Shown one piece after another: positions 34,640-43,731 of a stretch of 64,000 nt of DNA. The translations under genes were made by a program, and so were the position numbers. Source of the stretch: JAKVAV01 sp964651785. Its GTDB lineage: Bacteria; Bacteroidota; Bacteroidia; Flavobacteriales_D; Cryomorphaceae. Positions within the stretch are counted from its first letter, which is position 1. Every line of letters begins with the position of its first letter. Location of the stretch: contig CAZYWJ010000010.1 of the NCBI GenBank assembly GCA_964651785.1, positions 1 through 64,000 on the forward strand, given 5' to 3'. The notes under the pieces are model-generated. The model was not told the DNA's origin. It worked only from the letters and a program-made list of their open reading frames with translations, and made no database searches.

Positions 34640-35579
34640 CGTAATCAAAGTTTTTTGACTTGTTTCGATCATTTTCGCCATCATCTGCCAATTCCATTCC
34701 ACCTTCGTACTTGTCTTCGGTATTCACATTGGCAAACTTGTATGAGAGCATTTTGTAATAAAGTTTCGCAGCCAAGAAGTCGGAAGATTTGTCAACATCA
34801 TTGGGGCAAAGCTCCATAATGTCAAAACCCACAACATTCTTTTCTGAAAAAACCGTTCGGAGAAAGTCAAGGGTCTCATACCAAAACAGCCCTCCCGGCT
34901 CGGGGGTTCCGGTCGAAGGCAAAATGCTGGGGTCAAAGGCATCCAAATCGAATGTGATATACACATTGTCCGTGAGAAGTTCCATAACATTATCGGGCCA
35001 ATATTCATCGGTAGCCATATCGTGAGCAAAGAAGACTTTTTCTTTATCCATCACGCGTGTTTCAGCGATGTCCATACTGCGGATGGCCACTTGAATGAGA
35101 TTGGTATTTTGGTTGGCTTCGTAAACGGCACAGGCATGATTGTATGGAGTGCCTTCGTACTCTTTTCTCAAATCAGCATGAGCGTCAATTTGCAAAACCG
35201 TTAGATTATCAAAGCACTCATTAAATGCTCGTATGGCTCCGATTGAGATCGAATGCTCACCGCCGAAAAGGGTCACGAATTTATTCTTGATGATCTCCTC
35301 CTTGGTTGTCCGATGAACGGCTTCCACCATTGCTTTTGGACTCGAGTTTTCCGTTACGGGATCGTGAAGAAAAATCCCTTGACGATAGACTTCGGTATCC
35401 GTCTCGATGTCATAGAGCTCCATATTTTCAGAAGCTTTAAGGAAGGCTTCGGGCCCTTTGTCTGCACCTTTCCCCCAAGTGCTGGTTCCGTCATATGGTA
35501 CCGGAATTAATACAATTTTTGACTTCTCGGGAGTAGCAAATTCTTTGTCTATTCCCGCGTAAGTTCGCTTTGAGTCCAT
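34632..35579 (-). CDS. speB: agmatinase-like ureohydrolase
   Basis: A 315-residue arginase/agmatinase-family enzyme. The binuclear manganese site is visible as GGEHS, DAHADLR and TFDLDAFDP. Length and the STGTPEPGG loop fit agmatinase, which turns agmatine into putrescine and urea. It starts 5 bp after the arginine decarboxylase stop and overlaps the deoxyhypusine-synthase-like gene by 8 bp. The C-terminal tail is unusually acidic (ELADDGENDRNKSKNFDYDE). Confidence 0.88.
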   Translation of the reverse strand: MDSKRTYAGIDKEFATPEKSKIVLIPVPYDGTSTWGKGADKGPEAFLKASENMELYDIETDTEVYRQGIFLHDPVTENSSPKAMVEAVHRTTKEEIIKNKFVTLFGGEHSISIGAIRAFNECFDNLTVLQIDAHADLRKEYEGTPYNHACAVYEANQNTNLIQVAIRSMDIAETRVMDKEKVFFAHDMATDEYWPDNVMELLTDNVYITFDLDAFDPSILPSTGTPEPGGLFWYETLDFLRTVFSEKNVVGFDIMELCPNDVDKSSDFLAAKLYYKMLSYKFANVNTEDKYEGGMELADDGENDRNKSKNFDYDE

Positions 35580-35583
35580 TCTG

Positions 35584-37029
35584 TTAAACTTGTTCTTTAT
35601 TGGTTGATTTTATTTTTGCTTTGCTTTCTGCATGGCCGTTGTAGCCTAAAATATCAAGCATTTCTTCGTGGCTTTGCTGAGGTGCGAAGAGTTCAGTGGT
35701 AAGCTCACCATTTTCATCTTTGTTTATCAACAGTTGTTTGGGTTGAGGAATTAAGCAATGCTGCAATCCGCCAAAGCCACCGATGGTATCTTGATAAGCA
35801 CCGGTATTAAAGAAACCGATATAGAGCGGTTTGTCTTTTCGGTATTTTGGTAAATATATCGCGTTGATGTGTTGTTCAGAATTGTAATAATCGTCACTAT
35901 CACATGTCAGCCCCCCAAGCAAAACGCGCTCATACTCATCATTCCAACGATTTACGGGAAGCATAACAAAACGCTTGTTGATCGCCCAAGTATCGGGTAA
36001 GGTGGTGATGAAAGATGAGTTAATCATATTCCACTTTTCGCGGTCATTCTGTTGCTTCTGATAAAGCACTTCATAAATGGCGCCACCACTTTCTCCCACG
36101 GTAAAGCTCCCGAATTCAGTGAAGATATCAGGCGTATCGACTTCTGCCTCTTCACAGGCTACCTTTATTTGATTGACTATTTCATCAATCATATAAGCGT
36201 AATCATAGTCAAAAGCCAATGAGTTTTTTATCGGAAAACCGCCGCCGATATTTAATCCCGTTAGGGTAGGGCATACGCGTTTTAAATCGATGTACACCTT
36301 CAAACATTTTTGAAGTTCATTCCAATAATAGGCGGTGTCGCGAATGCCCGTATTGATGAAAAAATGCAACATCTTGAGTTTTACCTTCGGTCGGTCTTTG
36401 ATCTCCTTATTGTAAAACGGAACGATGTTTCTGTAACCGATTCCAAGTCGGGAAGTATAAAATTCAAACTTCGGTTCTTCTTCTGAAGCTATTCTGATTC
36501 CCACTTCAAAATCCTCATCTATCAAATCTGAAAGTAGGTCAAGCTCTTCGTAATTGTCTATAATCGGAATGCACTTCTTATGACCTCCATTGATTAAATC
36601 AGCAATATTCCGAACATAGTTGTCCCTCTTGAAACCATTGCAAATCACATAGGTATTGTCTTTTATAGCTCCGCTTTTTTTGAGGCTTTGCACAATATTT
36701 ATGTCAAAGGCAGAAGAGGTTTCTATGTGAATGTCATTTTTCAATGCTTCATCTAAAACATGCTTGAAGTGAGAACTTTTGGTACAGTAACAATAATGGT
36801 ATTCACCTTTGTAATCGGACTTCTTCATGGCGTCCTGAAACCAGCCTTTCGCGCGATTGATGTTTTCGCTGATTTTTGGCAGGTAAGTAAATTTAAGGGG
36901 TGTACCGTATTCGCGAGCCAATTTCATGAGATCTATATCATGAAATTTAAGTTCTGAACCGTTCAAAGTAAACTCTTCCTGAGGGAAGAAGAAGGATTGA
37001 TCAATGAGATCAAAGTATTTTGTTTTCAA
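35584..37029 (-). CDS. arginine decarboxylase (fold III, short form)
   Basis: A 481-residue PLP-dependent decarboxylase of the alanine racemase fold. The PLP lysine lies in FTYLPKISENI, with HIETSSAFDI, GLNIGGGFPI and GAYQDTIGG further on. At about 480 residues it is much shorter than E. coli SpeA (about 650) and is the form usual in Bacteroidota. It makes agmatine, the substrate of the next gene product. A TACTTTCG (one mismatch to the -7 consensus) lies about 105 bp upstream. Confidence 0.88.
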   Translation of the reverse strand: MKTKYFDLIDQSFFFPQEEFTLNGSELKFHDIDLMKLAREYGTPLKFTYLPKISENINRAKGWFQDAMKKSDYKGEYHYCYCTKSSHFKHVLDEALKNDIHIETSSAFDINIVQSLKKSGAIKDNTYVICNGFKRDNYVRNIADLINGGHKKCIPIIDNYEELDLLSDLIDEDFEVGIRIASEEEPKFEFYTSRLGIGYRNIVPFYNKEIKDRPKVKLKMLHFFINTGIRDTAYYWNELQKCLKVYIDLKRVCPTLTGLNIGGGFPIKNSLAFDYDYAYMIDEIVNQIKVACEEAEVDTPDIFTEFGSFTVGESGGAIYEVLYQKQQNDREKWNMINSSFITTLPDTWAINKRFVMLPVNRWNDEYERVLLGGLTCDSDDYYNSEQHINAIYLPKYRKDKPLYIGFFNTGAYQDTIGGFGGLQHCLIPQPKQLLINKDENGELTTELFAPQQSHEEMLDILGYNGHAESKAKIKSTNKEQV

Positions 37030-37179
37030 TCCGATACTAGTTGTTACGTTTTAAAAATTATTTAAGGCAATCCCTCGTTTGGGAATGAGTGCGCAAAACC
37101 TCGTTGCCACAAAGGCTTGTGCGTTTCTTTACACGAAAGTATATAAAATGTGAATGTGATATCCAATTTTGAAACCGAC

Positions 37180-37413
37180 TTATTTGTCAGCGTATTTTCG
37201 CTTTAGCTGAAATAGTATTTCGTTCAAACCATTAAGCTTGATTTCATAAACGGTTTCCATCAGAATTCCAAGCTTTCCTTTTGGAAAACCTCCTTGACGT
37301 TTGAACCATTCCAAATAGAAGTCGGGAAGATCGCATATGAGCGATCCTTTGTACTTTCCGAACGGCATTTTCATCCTTACGCATTCAATCAAAAATTTCG
37401 GGTCCAATTCCAT
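37180..37413 (-). CDS. DUF3820 family protein
   Basis: A 77-residue protein with the typical MPFGKYKGSLICDLPDFYLEWFKRQGGFPKGKLG core of DUF3820, named in databases as a putative quorum-sensing-regulated virulence factor; the molecular role is unknown. It has its own intergenic regions (150 bp to the arginine decarboxylase start, 136 bp to the next gene end) and is probably monocistronic. Confidence 0.9.
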   Translation of the reverse strand: MELDPKFLIECVRMKMPFGKYKGSLICDLPDFYLEWFKRQGGFPKGKLGILMETVYEIKLNGLNEILFQLKRKYADK

Positions 37414-37492
37414 ATTCTACCTATATTTCCGATTCAAGTACTTTTTACAACTCTAATAATTTCCGCAGGTTATTTTAAGTCTGTGAAAATTA

Positions 37493-37524
37493 AAACGCCC
37501 TTCATCATACAAAGAAGGGCGTTT
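37493..37524 (-). terminator. intrinsic terminator after polysaccharide deacetylase
   Basis: An 11-bp perfect stem aaacgcccttc / gaagggcgttt (37493-37503 and 37514-37524), loop 10 nt, lies 25 bp after the stop codon of the minus-strand deacetylase gene. The A-rich outer bases become a T-run on the minus strand. Confidence 0.88.
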
Positions 37525-37549
37525 AAATTTAAATGGATTTTATACGGAA

Positions 37550-38518
37550 TCACTCCGCAGTAGGAATAGGAATAATTCTTCTTGATTTTCTTTTTTCGGC
37601 TACCTGAGTTGGTCTCTTCTCAAAGTTCAGGAATGTTCGATCAATTCCTTTTTCCGTATGAACGACAGCCTTAGGCATTGAGCTTATTGTCGTTTTCTCA
37701 ATCACTTTTTCGAAAGAAGTATAGTTCTCGCCATCAAGAATCTTTTCGATTTTGGAAAGAGCGCTGCCCACATTAATATACGACTTGAACTTTCGCGACA
37801 TCGGAAGATCTAATTTCGGTTGTTCAATATCGATATCCCGCGGATGGATGTAGAAAATCAGATTTTTGTTTTTCTTTTTCAGCATTTCCGCAGCAGCTTT
37901 GTACCACTTTACCGGAAATAGTCTGAAATAACCTCCTCCAAAGCATGAAAGCGACGTAAAAGGCGCCTCAAGTACAGTCATCGGAAATTCTAAAATAGAC
38001 TTATTGCCGTAAATAATTTCTCGCGGTTCATCGCCAAATTCAGTGAAAAAACCATGAGCTCTTTTAGCAGGATAAATGGATGAACTGTATGAATAACCTT
38101 CTTCAATCAATGCCGGATAAGCCCAAGAGGCTTCCGGCGTTAGAGAGAAGCCCGGCGCTCTGTACCCTCGAACTTCCTGACCTGAAATATCTTCCAAAAG
38201 TGATTTGGAGCTACGGATGTCTTCTTTAAACCTTTTATATCCGAGCTCATAAACCAAGTCATGATAATATCCGTGAGAAGCGATTTCGTGGCCACGCTTA
38301 CAAGCTTCCTTTACAATATGCGGATACTTTTCGCCGACCCATCCTAAGAAAAATAAGGTGGCTTTAACGTCGTGTTTGTCCAAAACATCGAACAATTTGT
38401 CCATAGACTCATTGATTCTGCTGGGATATTGATCCCAATCAGTGATGGTTTTAGACACGGAGTCAGTCTCTAAAATATGAAACCATTCTTCTACGTCGAT
38501 GCTGAATACTGTATTCAC
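37550..38518 (-). CDS. polysaccharide deacetylase with DUF3473
   Basis: A 322-residue cytoplasmic-looking NodB-fold deacetylase. Motifs: FSIDVEEW (catalytic Asp), GHEIASHGYYHD (metal His pair), YRAPGFSLTPEA and the C-terminal FYIHPRDID of DUF3473, as in exosortase-linked polysaccharide deacetylases. There is no signal peptide. A basic tail of about 60 residues (ending RRIIPIPTAE) extends beyond the usual length. It is flanked by a strong promoter upstream and a terminator downstream, so it is a single-gene transcript. It likely removes N-acetyl groups from a surface polysaccharide or its precursor. Confidence 0.88.
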   Translation of the reverse strand: MNTVFSIDVEEWFHILETDSVSKTITDWDQYPSRINESMDKLFDVLDKHDVKATLFFLGWVGEKYPHIVKEACKRGHEIASHGYYHDLVYELGYKRFKEDIRSSKSLLEDISGQEVRGYRAPGFSLTPEASWAYPALIEEGYSYSSSIYPAKRAHGFFTEFGDEPREIIYGNKSILEFPMTVLEAPFTSLSCFGGGYFRLFPVKWYKAAAEMLKKKNKNLIFYIHPRDIDIEQPKLDLPMSRKFKSYINVGSALSKIEKILDGENYTSFEKVIEKTTISSMPKAVVHTEKGIDRTFLNFEKRPTQVAEKRKSRRIIPIPTAE

Positions 38519-38604
38519 GAGTTCGGTTGTTTGTGAGTTTTATTAGTTAATCCAACTCAAGCCAATTTGAGTGGTTGAAGTTCAAGTCAGCTTTACCTTA
38601 CGGT

Positions 38605-38635
38605 CAAAAGTATACCTTTTTTTTGTCGAATCAAA
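38605..38635 (-). promoter_or_regulatory. complete Bacteroidota promoter
   Basis: On the minus strand TTTG (38632-38635) and TACTTTTG (38605-38612) are spaced by 19 bp, matching the -33 TTTG / -7 TAnnTTTG consensus of this phylum. It lies about 87 bp upstream of the deacetylase ATG at 38518. Confidence 0.75.
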
Positions 38636-38735
38636 ACCGGTTCAGGTCGATGCTTTTCGTAAGTTTAACGAATATTAATTTATGACAAGATAGGCGTAAT
38701 AAAGGAAAAAATTCTATAAGGCTATCTCGCTCAAA

Positions 38736-39308
38736 TTAAAGGAATTCGACCTTTCCGCTGCTTAATTCGTAATAGGCAGAAACCACTAAAACTTCGGACT
38801 CTTTTACGGCAGTGCTGATATATGGTTTCGTCTCTTTTAGTTCTTCCGCCACGATATTTGCATTCATTTTAATGGCATTTTCGAGTGGATTACCCTCCAT
38901 TCTTCTCGCCATATATACGGCAGGTTTGATCTTTTCAATAATGGCTCCGATATGGCCCCCCGGTTCCTCATCACTCATTGCTGCGGTAACTGCGCCACAA
39001 CTTTCGTGACCCATAACGACTACGAGTTTTGAACCCAAAAACTTGACCGCGTATTCAATACTTCCGATTACTTTATCCTTCGCGATATTTCCCGCCACGC
39101 GAATGACAAACAGGTCTCCCAAACCTTGATCAAAAGCCAACTCAGGTACAACGCGCGAGTCGGCGCAGCTCAAAACTACGGCGAAAGGATGTTGTGATTT
39201 GCTTGTTTCCAATCTCCTGGAGTTGTCGGTATGGGGATGTTTGAGAGTTCCTTTCACGAATCGCTCGTTTCCTTCTTTTAATGTGTGTAAAGCTTCTTTT
39301 GCATTCAT
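38736..39308 (-). CDS. beta-class carbonic anhydrase
   Basis: A 190-residue zinc enzyme interconverting carbon dioxide and bicarbonate. The zinc ligands are Cys48 (SCADSR), His101 and Cys104 (GHESCGAV); the Asp-Arg pair of CADSR is intact. The C-terminal half is shorter than some class members but complete to the end of the core. No signal peptide, so cytoplasmic. It stands alone, with 217 bp before the divergent-oriented promoter region and 223 bp after the start. Confidence 0.93.
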   Translation of the reverse strand: MNAKEALHTLKEGNERFVKGTLKHPHTDNSRRLETSKSQHPFAVVLSCADSRVVPELAFDQGLGDLFVIRVAGNIAKDKVIGSIEYAVKFLGSKLVVVMGHESCGAVTAAMSDEEPGGHIGAIIEKIKPAVYMARRMEGNPLENAIKMNANIVAEELKETKPYISTAVKESEVLVVSAYYELSSGKVEFL

Positions 39309-39531
39309 TTTTGTCGGGGGGATTAAAATTTATGTGGTCGGTGAGCACGATCATTTCATCGAGAATTAATGTCTACGTGCTACTTCTAAAATCTCAAAGA
39401 TAAGAGATATTGGAAGCTTGAGGTTTTCAGGGTTGCCGTCCCGTTTAATGAAGGGCTCAGTGTATTTTCAATTCATAAAAATGTAAGCGGGACTATTATG
39501 CTATTTCGAAAATCGAATGCATAAAGGTTAA

Positions 39532-40266
39532 TCAAATTATAACATAGTAGATTCCCACGTTGAGTTCTGAGCCGTACAGATAAGAATTAATGGCTGATCC
39601 TTTGTTGCTGTTTACGGCACCGGATCGTGCTACTCCTTCAGCGCGTAAAAAGAAACGATCATTCAATTTGAACTCAGCTCCCAATCCAAGTGAAGGGCTA
39701 AGGTTAAAACCTGCCGCTTCATCTGCATTCATGTAGTCACTCTTCTCCGTATCCCCATCCAGGTATTTTATGAGTATATCGGTTCTTTGGTCGAGGAGAA
39801 TTTGTGGTGAGATTCCTAAAGAAGCCGGCACCTTGAGATTCTCCGCGCCAAACCTCCATATAATCCTTATGGGAATCCCCGTATCAGACAAGCAATTCTT
39901 TAACTCTGCTGAATCCAAATTCTCGTTGTCTTCAAATCCTCTCCTCGTGTCAGAGCGATCGCTGAAATTTAAATTGAGAACAGTGCAATTTTCAATGTAA
40001 GCGACTCCCGCTTCGAGCGTCCAATTATTTGAAATTCTTTTCCCTCCCAAGGCTGCAAATCTGTAGCCGAATGCCGCTTTTTCGTTATTATTTAAATAAC
40101 TAATCTCATTATTCACATTCGGCTCCCCGGAATTATTAGACAGAACGCGATAGGTTAAGTTCGGGCTGACCTGAACGCCTATCTAAGCTTCTTTTTCCTG
40201 AGCAAACGAGTTTACGGCGATGAAAACGAAAACAGCCCTTAAAGTATTTAACAATAGGCTTTTCAT
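39532..40266 (-). pseudogene. outer membrane protein with in-frame amber codon
   Basis: Read from ATG 40266 the frame gives a clear signal peptide (MKSLLLNTLRAVFVFIAVNS, then FAQEKEA) and then a TAG at 40183-40185 (codon 28). After it the same frame runs on without interruption (IGVQVSPNLTYRVLSNNSG) into a barrel-like domain with strands such as FGYRFAALGGKRISNNWTLEAG and ending LNVGIYYVII. The total is 245 codons. An isolated start at GTG 40116 would lack a signal peptide and the first strands. So this is a broken gene or a sequencing error (for example TGG to TAG). Family: porin-like outer membrane protein; role unknown. Confidence 0.8.
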
Positions 40267-40278
40267 GATTAAGTACTT

Positions 40279-40512
40279 TTACTTTTGGTTCAATCGCTCA
40301 CCGCGAATTTTCTCTATTATGGCCTGTCCGAAAACACACAGGCCTGAATTGAAGGCAATCAAAGCCAAAGTACCGTATAAAACCCAATTAATTGTATCAG
40401 CACCCTTCATTCTATAGAGACCCGCATCAACAGCCATTGAAAGCCCTGCGCCGATTAAGATCAAACCCGCAGGTGCGTAAATCGACCATATTTTTTTGTG
40501 AGATTTGTTCAT
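40279..40512 (-). CDS. small two-helix membrane protein
   Basis: A 77-residue protein with two hydrophobic helices (IYAPAGLILIGAGLSMAVDAGL and NWVLYGTLALIAFNSGLCVFGQAII) and basic ends. No family recognised. It lies 12 bp upstream of the broken barrel gene on the same strand, possibly in one operon. Function unknown. Confidence 0.65.
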   Translation of the reverse strand: MNKSHKKIWSIYAPAGLILIGAGLSMAVDAGLYRMKGADTINWVLYGTLALIAFNSGLCVFGQAIIEKIRGERLNQK

Positions 40513-40594
40513 GTGCTTAACTGTTTGGTAAACCTCAAGAAGTTTTTGCAGGTGGCGTAAAACGGACTCTGAGGCTACTAAAGAAAATAACTCT

Positions 40595-42109
40595 TCAAGG
40601 TGTAATGGTTTTCAAAATACAGTTCTGCTTATCATTGTTTAAGTGAACTACCTTGAACTGATGGCCATCACCAGACAAGACCGTGTTTGAGCGAATTATT
40701 CGGCTATCTAAAAGCTTTCCGTCAAGACCATAGACTCGCAGGTGGCTTCCATGAAGGTGCTCGGGAATAATTAGTGTGTTGGAAACGGGCTCGTGTTTTA
40801 AACCACTACAGTCATTCTCAATATCAAGCGTGTTGCTGCTTAAGACTGAACATTCTTCCCAAAAGAGATTTTCAGCCAATGAGAAGGTTTGTTCCTCAGG
40901 CAGGTAGTAGATTGATTCTTCTCCGAAAGCATAGCCTCCGCCCGAACTGTAGCCATTGGTAAGAAATGCAATGGTATAGCCTGATTCAGGGTCGAAATAT
41001 AAATCACTGATCAAGCCGTATGCCTCACCCGGATGTCCCGATAAGATTTCGTTTGTAACTACTTTGTCGTTTACGCCTTCAGTACCACTGTGATGAAATC
41101 CTAAACCCCATCGGTTAAATAGTCCGAAATAATTATCACCATTGTTACCGTCAAAATTCCAATGGGTACTCAGCATCTCTTCTACCGTCTCGGAGCTTAA
41201 GATCTGAGTTCCCTCAAAATTCCCTTGATTGTAAAGCATAGTGGCAAAATCAAGTAAATCTTCCAAGGTGCAGCGCAGTCCGCCCTGAGGGGCGAAGAGG
41301 GAGCCATTTGTTCCCGGAACGTAATCGTCGGGGACGTTGGATTGGGGATTCTGACCATTAAAATTGTCTGCTTGCGGAATATTGTCGCGGTACAAAACGG
41401 CCAGGTTTTCAATGTCTGAAAGAGCAGAAGGATTGTATCCCCCCTGAATATTTAATGGCTCCAAAAGGTTAATTCTCATAAATTCATCAAAACGCTGGCC
41501 GCTAAGAGCTTCGATGAGTGTACCGATCAAGCCGTAGTTGATATTGCTATAAGCAAAATAGGTTCCCGGTTCTTCGGTTCTCCACATGTTCGGGGTAAAG
41601 TATGCTCCCTCTTCGAGCAGTACTTCTTGCATATCGGGTATCGGATCGGATTGATAAGTGGCCGATAGAAACGGGCTGTATCCGGATCCATCTTGAAGAG
41701 AAGATTGATGTGACAACAACATTCTATAGGTGATTGGAATATCCGGAAAATCAGGATTTCGCACCACATAATTCAATGCTTCGGATATATCATCTTCTAA
41801 TTCAAACAGTCCTTGATCATATAATAGCATTAATCCTGCAGCCGTAAAGCTTTTGGAAATGGACGCCACGCGAAACATCGTATTCTCGTTAATCGATATC
41901 TCTGAATTATTATTGGCAGAGCCTGCATAATAAGATGCCAGCGGGGTGCTTCCACATCGAACACCTACGGCCAGACCGATTAAATTATTTTCCGTTCTTA
42001 TTTGGTTCAAACCTTCTTGAAAAGTTTGAGCATAATTCGATGAGGTGATAAGTGAAATGCCTGCGGTAAGCATCGCCGTGAAGATTGATGGTCGATCAAA
42101 TTTTATCAT
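40595..42109 (-). CDS. class C beta-lactamase-type serine hydrolase
   Basis: A 504-residue secreted protein (hydrophobic signal within FTAMLTAGISLITSSNYAQ). The beta-lactamase fold has the catalytic Ser83-x-x-Lys86 (VASISKSF), the Tyr of the YSNINYG motif and the HPGEAYG motif. The C-terminal 70 residues (LRVYGLDGKLLDSRIIRSN) resemble a type IX secretion sorting domain but lack the usual end, so export by that route is uncertain. Such enzymes are peptidases or esterases acting outside the cell; substrate unknown. Confidence 0.85.
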   Translation of the reverse strand: MIKFDRPSIFTAMLTAGISLITSSNYAQTFQEGLNQIRTENNLIGLAVGVRCGSTPLASYYAGSANNNSEISINENTMFRVASISKSFTAAGLMLLYDQGLFELEDDISEALNYVVRNPDFPDIPITYRMLLSHQSSLQDGSGYSPFLSATYQSDPIPDMQEVLLEEGAYFTPNMWRTEEPGTYFAYSNINYGLIGTLIEALSGQRFDEFMRINLLEPLNIQGGYNPSALSDIENLAVLYRDNIPQADNFNGQNPQSNVPDDYVPGTNGSLFAPQGGLRCTLEDLLDFATMLYNQGNFEGTQILSSETVEEMLSTHWNFDGNNGDNYFGLFNRWGLGFHHSGTEGVNDKVVTNEILSGHPGEAYGLISDLYFDPESGYTIAFLTNGYSSGGGYAFGEESIYYLPEEQTFSLAENLFWEECSVLSSNTLDIENDCSGLKHEPVSNTLIIPEHLHGSHLRVYGLDGKLLDSRIIRSNTVLSGDGHQFKVVHLNNDKQNCILKTITP

Positions 42110-42186
42110 AAGAACATGCTTGATTCGAAAAGTTCAGCGCGGAAATTACAAAATCTTCAGGTTTGACTTGGCTTAAAATCTCATAG

Positions 42187-42879
42187 TCAATCTTCAACCT
42201 TGTCGAGAATAAAATCTACAGCCATTTGCGCATGAAGTTCTGTGGTCGACAATAGTGGTAATTCCGTGTCTACTTCTTTAAGTAGGATAGGTAATTCCGT
42301 GCAGCCCAAAATAATTCCATCAGCCCCTCTACCTCTCAAGCGCTCAATCTCTTGGAGGTAAAATGTTTTTGCCTCTTTTGAAAAGATTCCTTGAGTTAAC
42401 TCATCCGCGATGAAGTCGTGAGACTCTACAAAGTGCTCTCCCTCCGGAATGATTACCTCTATACCGTGTTTCTTTTTTAAAACTCCCGAGATGAATTTAC
42501 CTTCCATGGTAGGTTTGGTACCAAGTAAACCGAGTTTTGTCAATCCGAGGCGCTTGGCCTCTCCTCCCGTAGCATCGGCGATATGGAGAAAAGGAATATT
42601 CAATTCTTTTTGCACTTCATCGCATACCATGTGAGGTGTATTGGCACATATCACTATTCCTTCTGCACCCGCTCGCTCCAGTCTTCTTGAAACATCGCGA
42701 TAAACACCCGTGATGAGATCTTGGTCTTGTGTGCGCATTACCGCTATATTGATGCTGTAGAGAATCAATCTCGGACTTTCCAAGGGTCCTTTTGCTTGCG
42801 CAAATTTTTCATTGATCAGTCGATAGTACTCCAAAGTAGCGTGGTAAGACGTCCCGCCGATTAAACCGATAATTTTCAT
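42187..42879 (-). CDS. aspartate/glutamate racemase-family protein
   Basis: A 230-residue protein of the Asp/Glu racemase superfamily, similar to YgeA-type broad-specificity racemases. The two catalytic cysteines are Cys78 (VICANTPH) and Cys193 (LGCTELP), and the N-terminal IGLIGGTSYHATLEYYRLIN is typical. It should invert the alpha carbon of an acidic amino acid without cofactor. It is the last intact ordinary chromosomal gene before the broken DUF3224 gene and the putative island edge. Confidence 0.9.
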   Translation of the reverse strand: MKIIGLIGGTSYHATLEYYRLINEKFAQAKGPLESPRLILYSINIAVMRTQDQDLITGVYRDVSRRLERAGAEGIVICANTPHMVCDEVQKELNIPFLHIADATGGEAKRLGLTKLGLLGTKPTMEGKFISGVLKKKHGIEVIIPEGEHFVESHDFIADELTQGIFSKEAKTFYLQEIERLRGRGADGIILGCTELPILLKEVDTELPLLSTTELHAQMAVDFILDKVED

Positions 42880-42916
42880 GTCAGAATGATTTTATCGACC
42901 AAGTTAAGAAGTGCTT

Positions 42917-43326
42917 TCATATGATTTCGTAATCGAAGACGTAACGGTGACCTTCGTCACGTTCGATTTTTTCGTCTTTCCTGAAAGTCCTTTCAAGTGG
43001 CCCGTCCTCTAATCAGGTACAACTTCCAGAATCAGACTTTCATTTCCTCCTCTCATGATGCCGAAATGTTGAAGAATGAAAGAACCTTTTTTCCCTTCTG
43101 GTTCTCCTTCGCATCGTTTGACGGCAATATGGCGGCCGGCAGAGCTTTTTACCTGAGTCATGGCGGTCAACATTTCTCCCTTGCTCGTTCCCGACAGAGG
43201 ACCTTCAAGTGACTTATGAATGCTCATTCTTCCGAGGCTGGCTTGCTCTTGAGCTGTTTTAATCATATCTGATTTGACGCTAAATGAGCCTGGGATTGTC
43301 TTCTTGGTTGCTAAGTTACTTTCCAA
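42917..43326 (-). pseudogene. DUF3224 domain protein, broken
   Basis: The first 105 codons match DUF3224 (IPGSFSVKSDMIK, GRMSIHKSLEGPLSGTSKGEML, GSFILQHFGIMRGGNESLILEVVPD). A TAG at 43009-43011 stands where the family has Ser in VVPDSGTG. The frame then continues RTGHLKGLSGK, and after a one-base loss near 42977 the expected family end (EKIERDEGHRYVFDYEII) is readable in the shifted frame up to a TGA at 42917. Two independent lesions make this a pseudogene rather than a single sequencing error. Confidence 0.82.
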
Positions 43327-43439
43327 TACAATATCTAAAGCACTATTGATTATCAGCCAGTTACGTGCTTATAGGTGCAAATCAGTAACAAAAAGTCCTG
43401 AAATAGAGCTAAATAAGGGATAAACAAGAGCAAATGAAG

Positions 43440-43518
43440 TGGTGCGGAACGGGGGATTTGAACCCCCGACTCATTCGTATTTCTTCCGTGTGCTTCTGCA
43501 ACATTCAGAGGATTCCGC
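43440..43518 (-). other. tRNA-like sequence, possible attachment site
   Basis: On the minus strand the 3' part is a good tRNA end: T-arm ggggg-ttcaaat-ccccc (43451-43467), acceptor gttccgc (43444-43450), discriminator A and CCA (43440-43442). The acceptor pairs with gcggaat at 43512-43518 and a 4-bp D-stem (tctg/caga) is possible. But no anticodon stem can be formed, so this is not a working tRNA. It fits the 3' remnant left when an element integrates into a tRNA gene: native chromosome on the CCA side, element on the other. Confidence 0.5.
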
Positions 43519-43681
43519 ACGAAGAGTCCCGCCAATAGAATGCAATTAATAACTGTTGTATCCATAAGCAATTGATTTATTTTGATTATCCAATCTGTGA
43601 TCGGGAATCCACCAATTGCCACATAAGACAACACGGTACGAAATATTTTAAAGAACTTTTTCTCTTTGAAAATAAAGGTAC

Positions 43682-43711
43682 AAAAAAACCGCCCCATTTC
43701 TGAGGCGGTTT
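43682..43711 (-). terminator. intrinsic terminator after DUF6266 gene
   Basis: Perfect 8-bp stem aaaccgcc / ggcggttt (43686-43693 and 43704-43711), loop 10 nt, with a T-run on the minus strand made by the A-run at 43682-43688. It lies 21 bp after the stop codon of DUF6266. Confidence 0.9.
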
Positions 43712-43731
43712 CGAGAGAAAACCAATTGCTG

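Larger units (their letters stand above)
43327..43731. other. non-coding boundary region with tRNA-like element
   Basis: Between the broken DUF3224 gene and DUF6266 there is no supported gene. It holds the tRNA-like element (43440-43518) and a terminator (43682-43711). A 129-aa reading frame spans the region but translates straight through the tRNA-like sequence (ESGVQIPRSAP, the usual translation of a tRNA T-arm and acceptor), so it is spurious. Confidence 0.7.

Noticed and set aside
43440..43518. Working tRNA gene
   Set aside because: T-arm, acceptor and CCA are good but no 5-bp anticodon stem with 7-nt loop can be formed.
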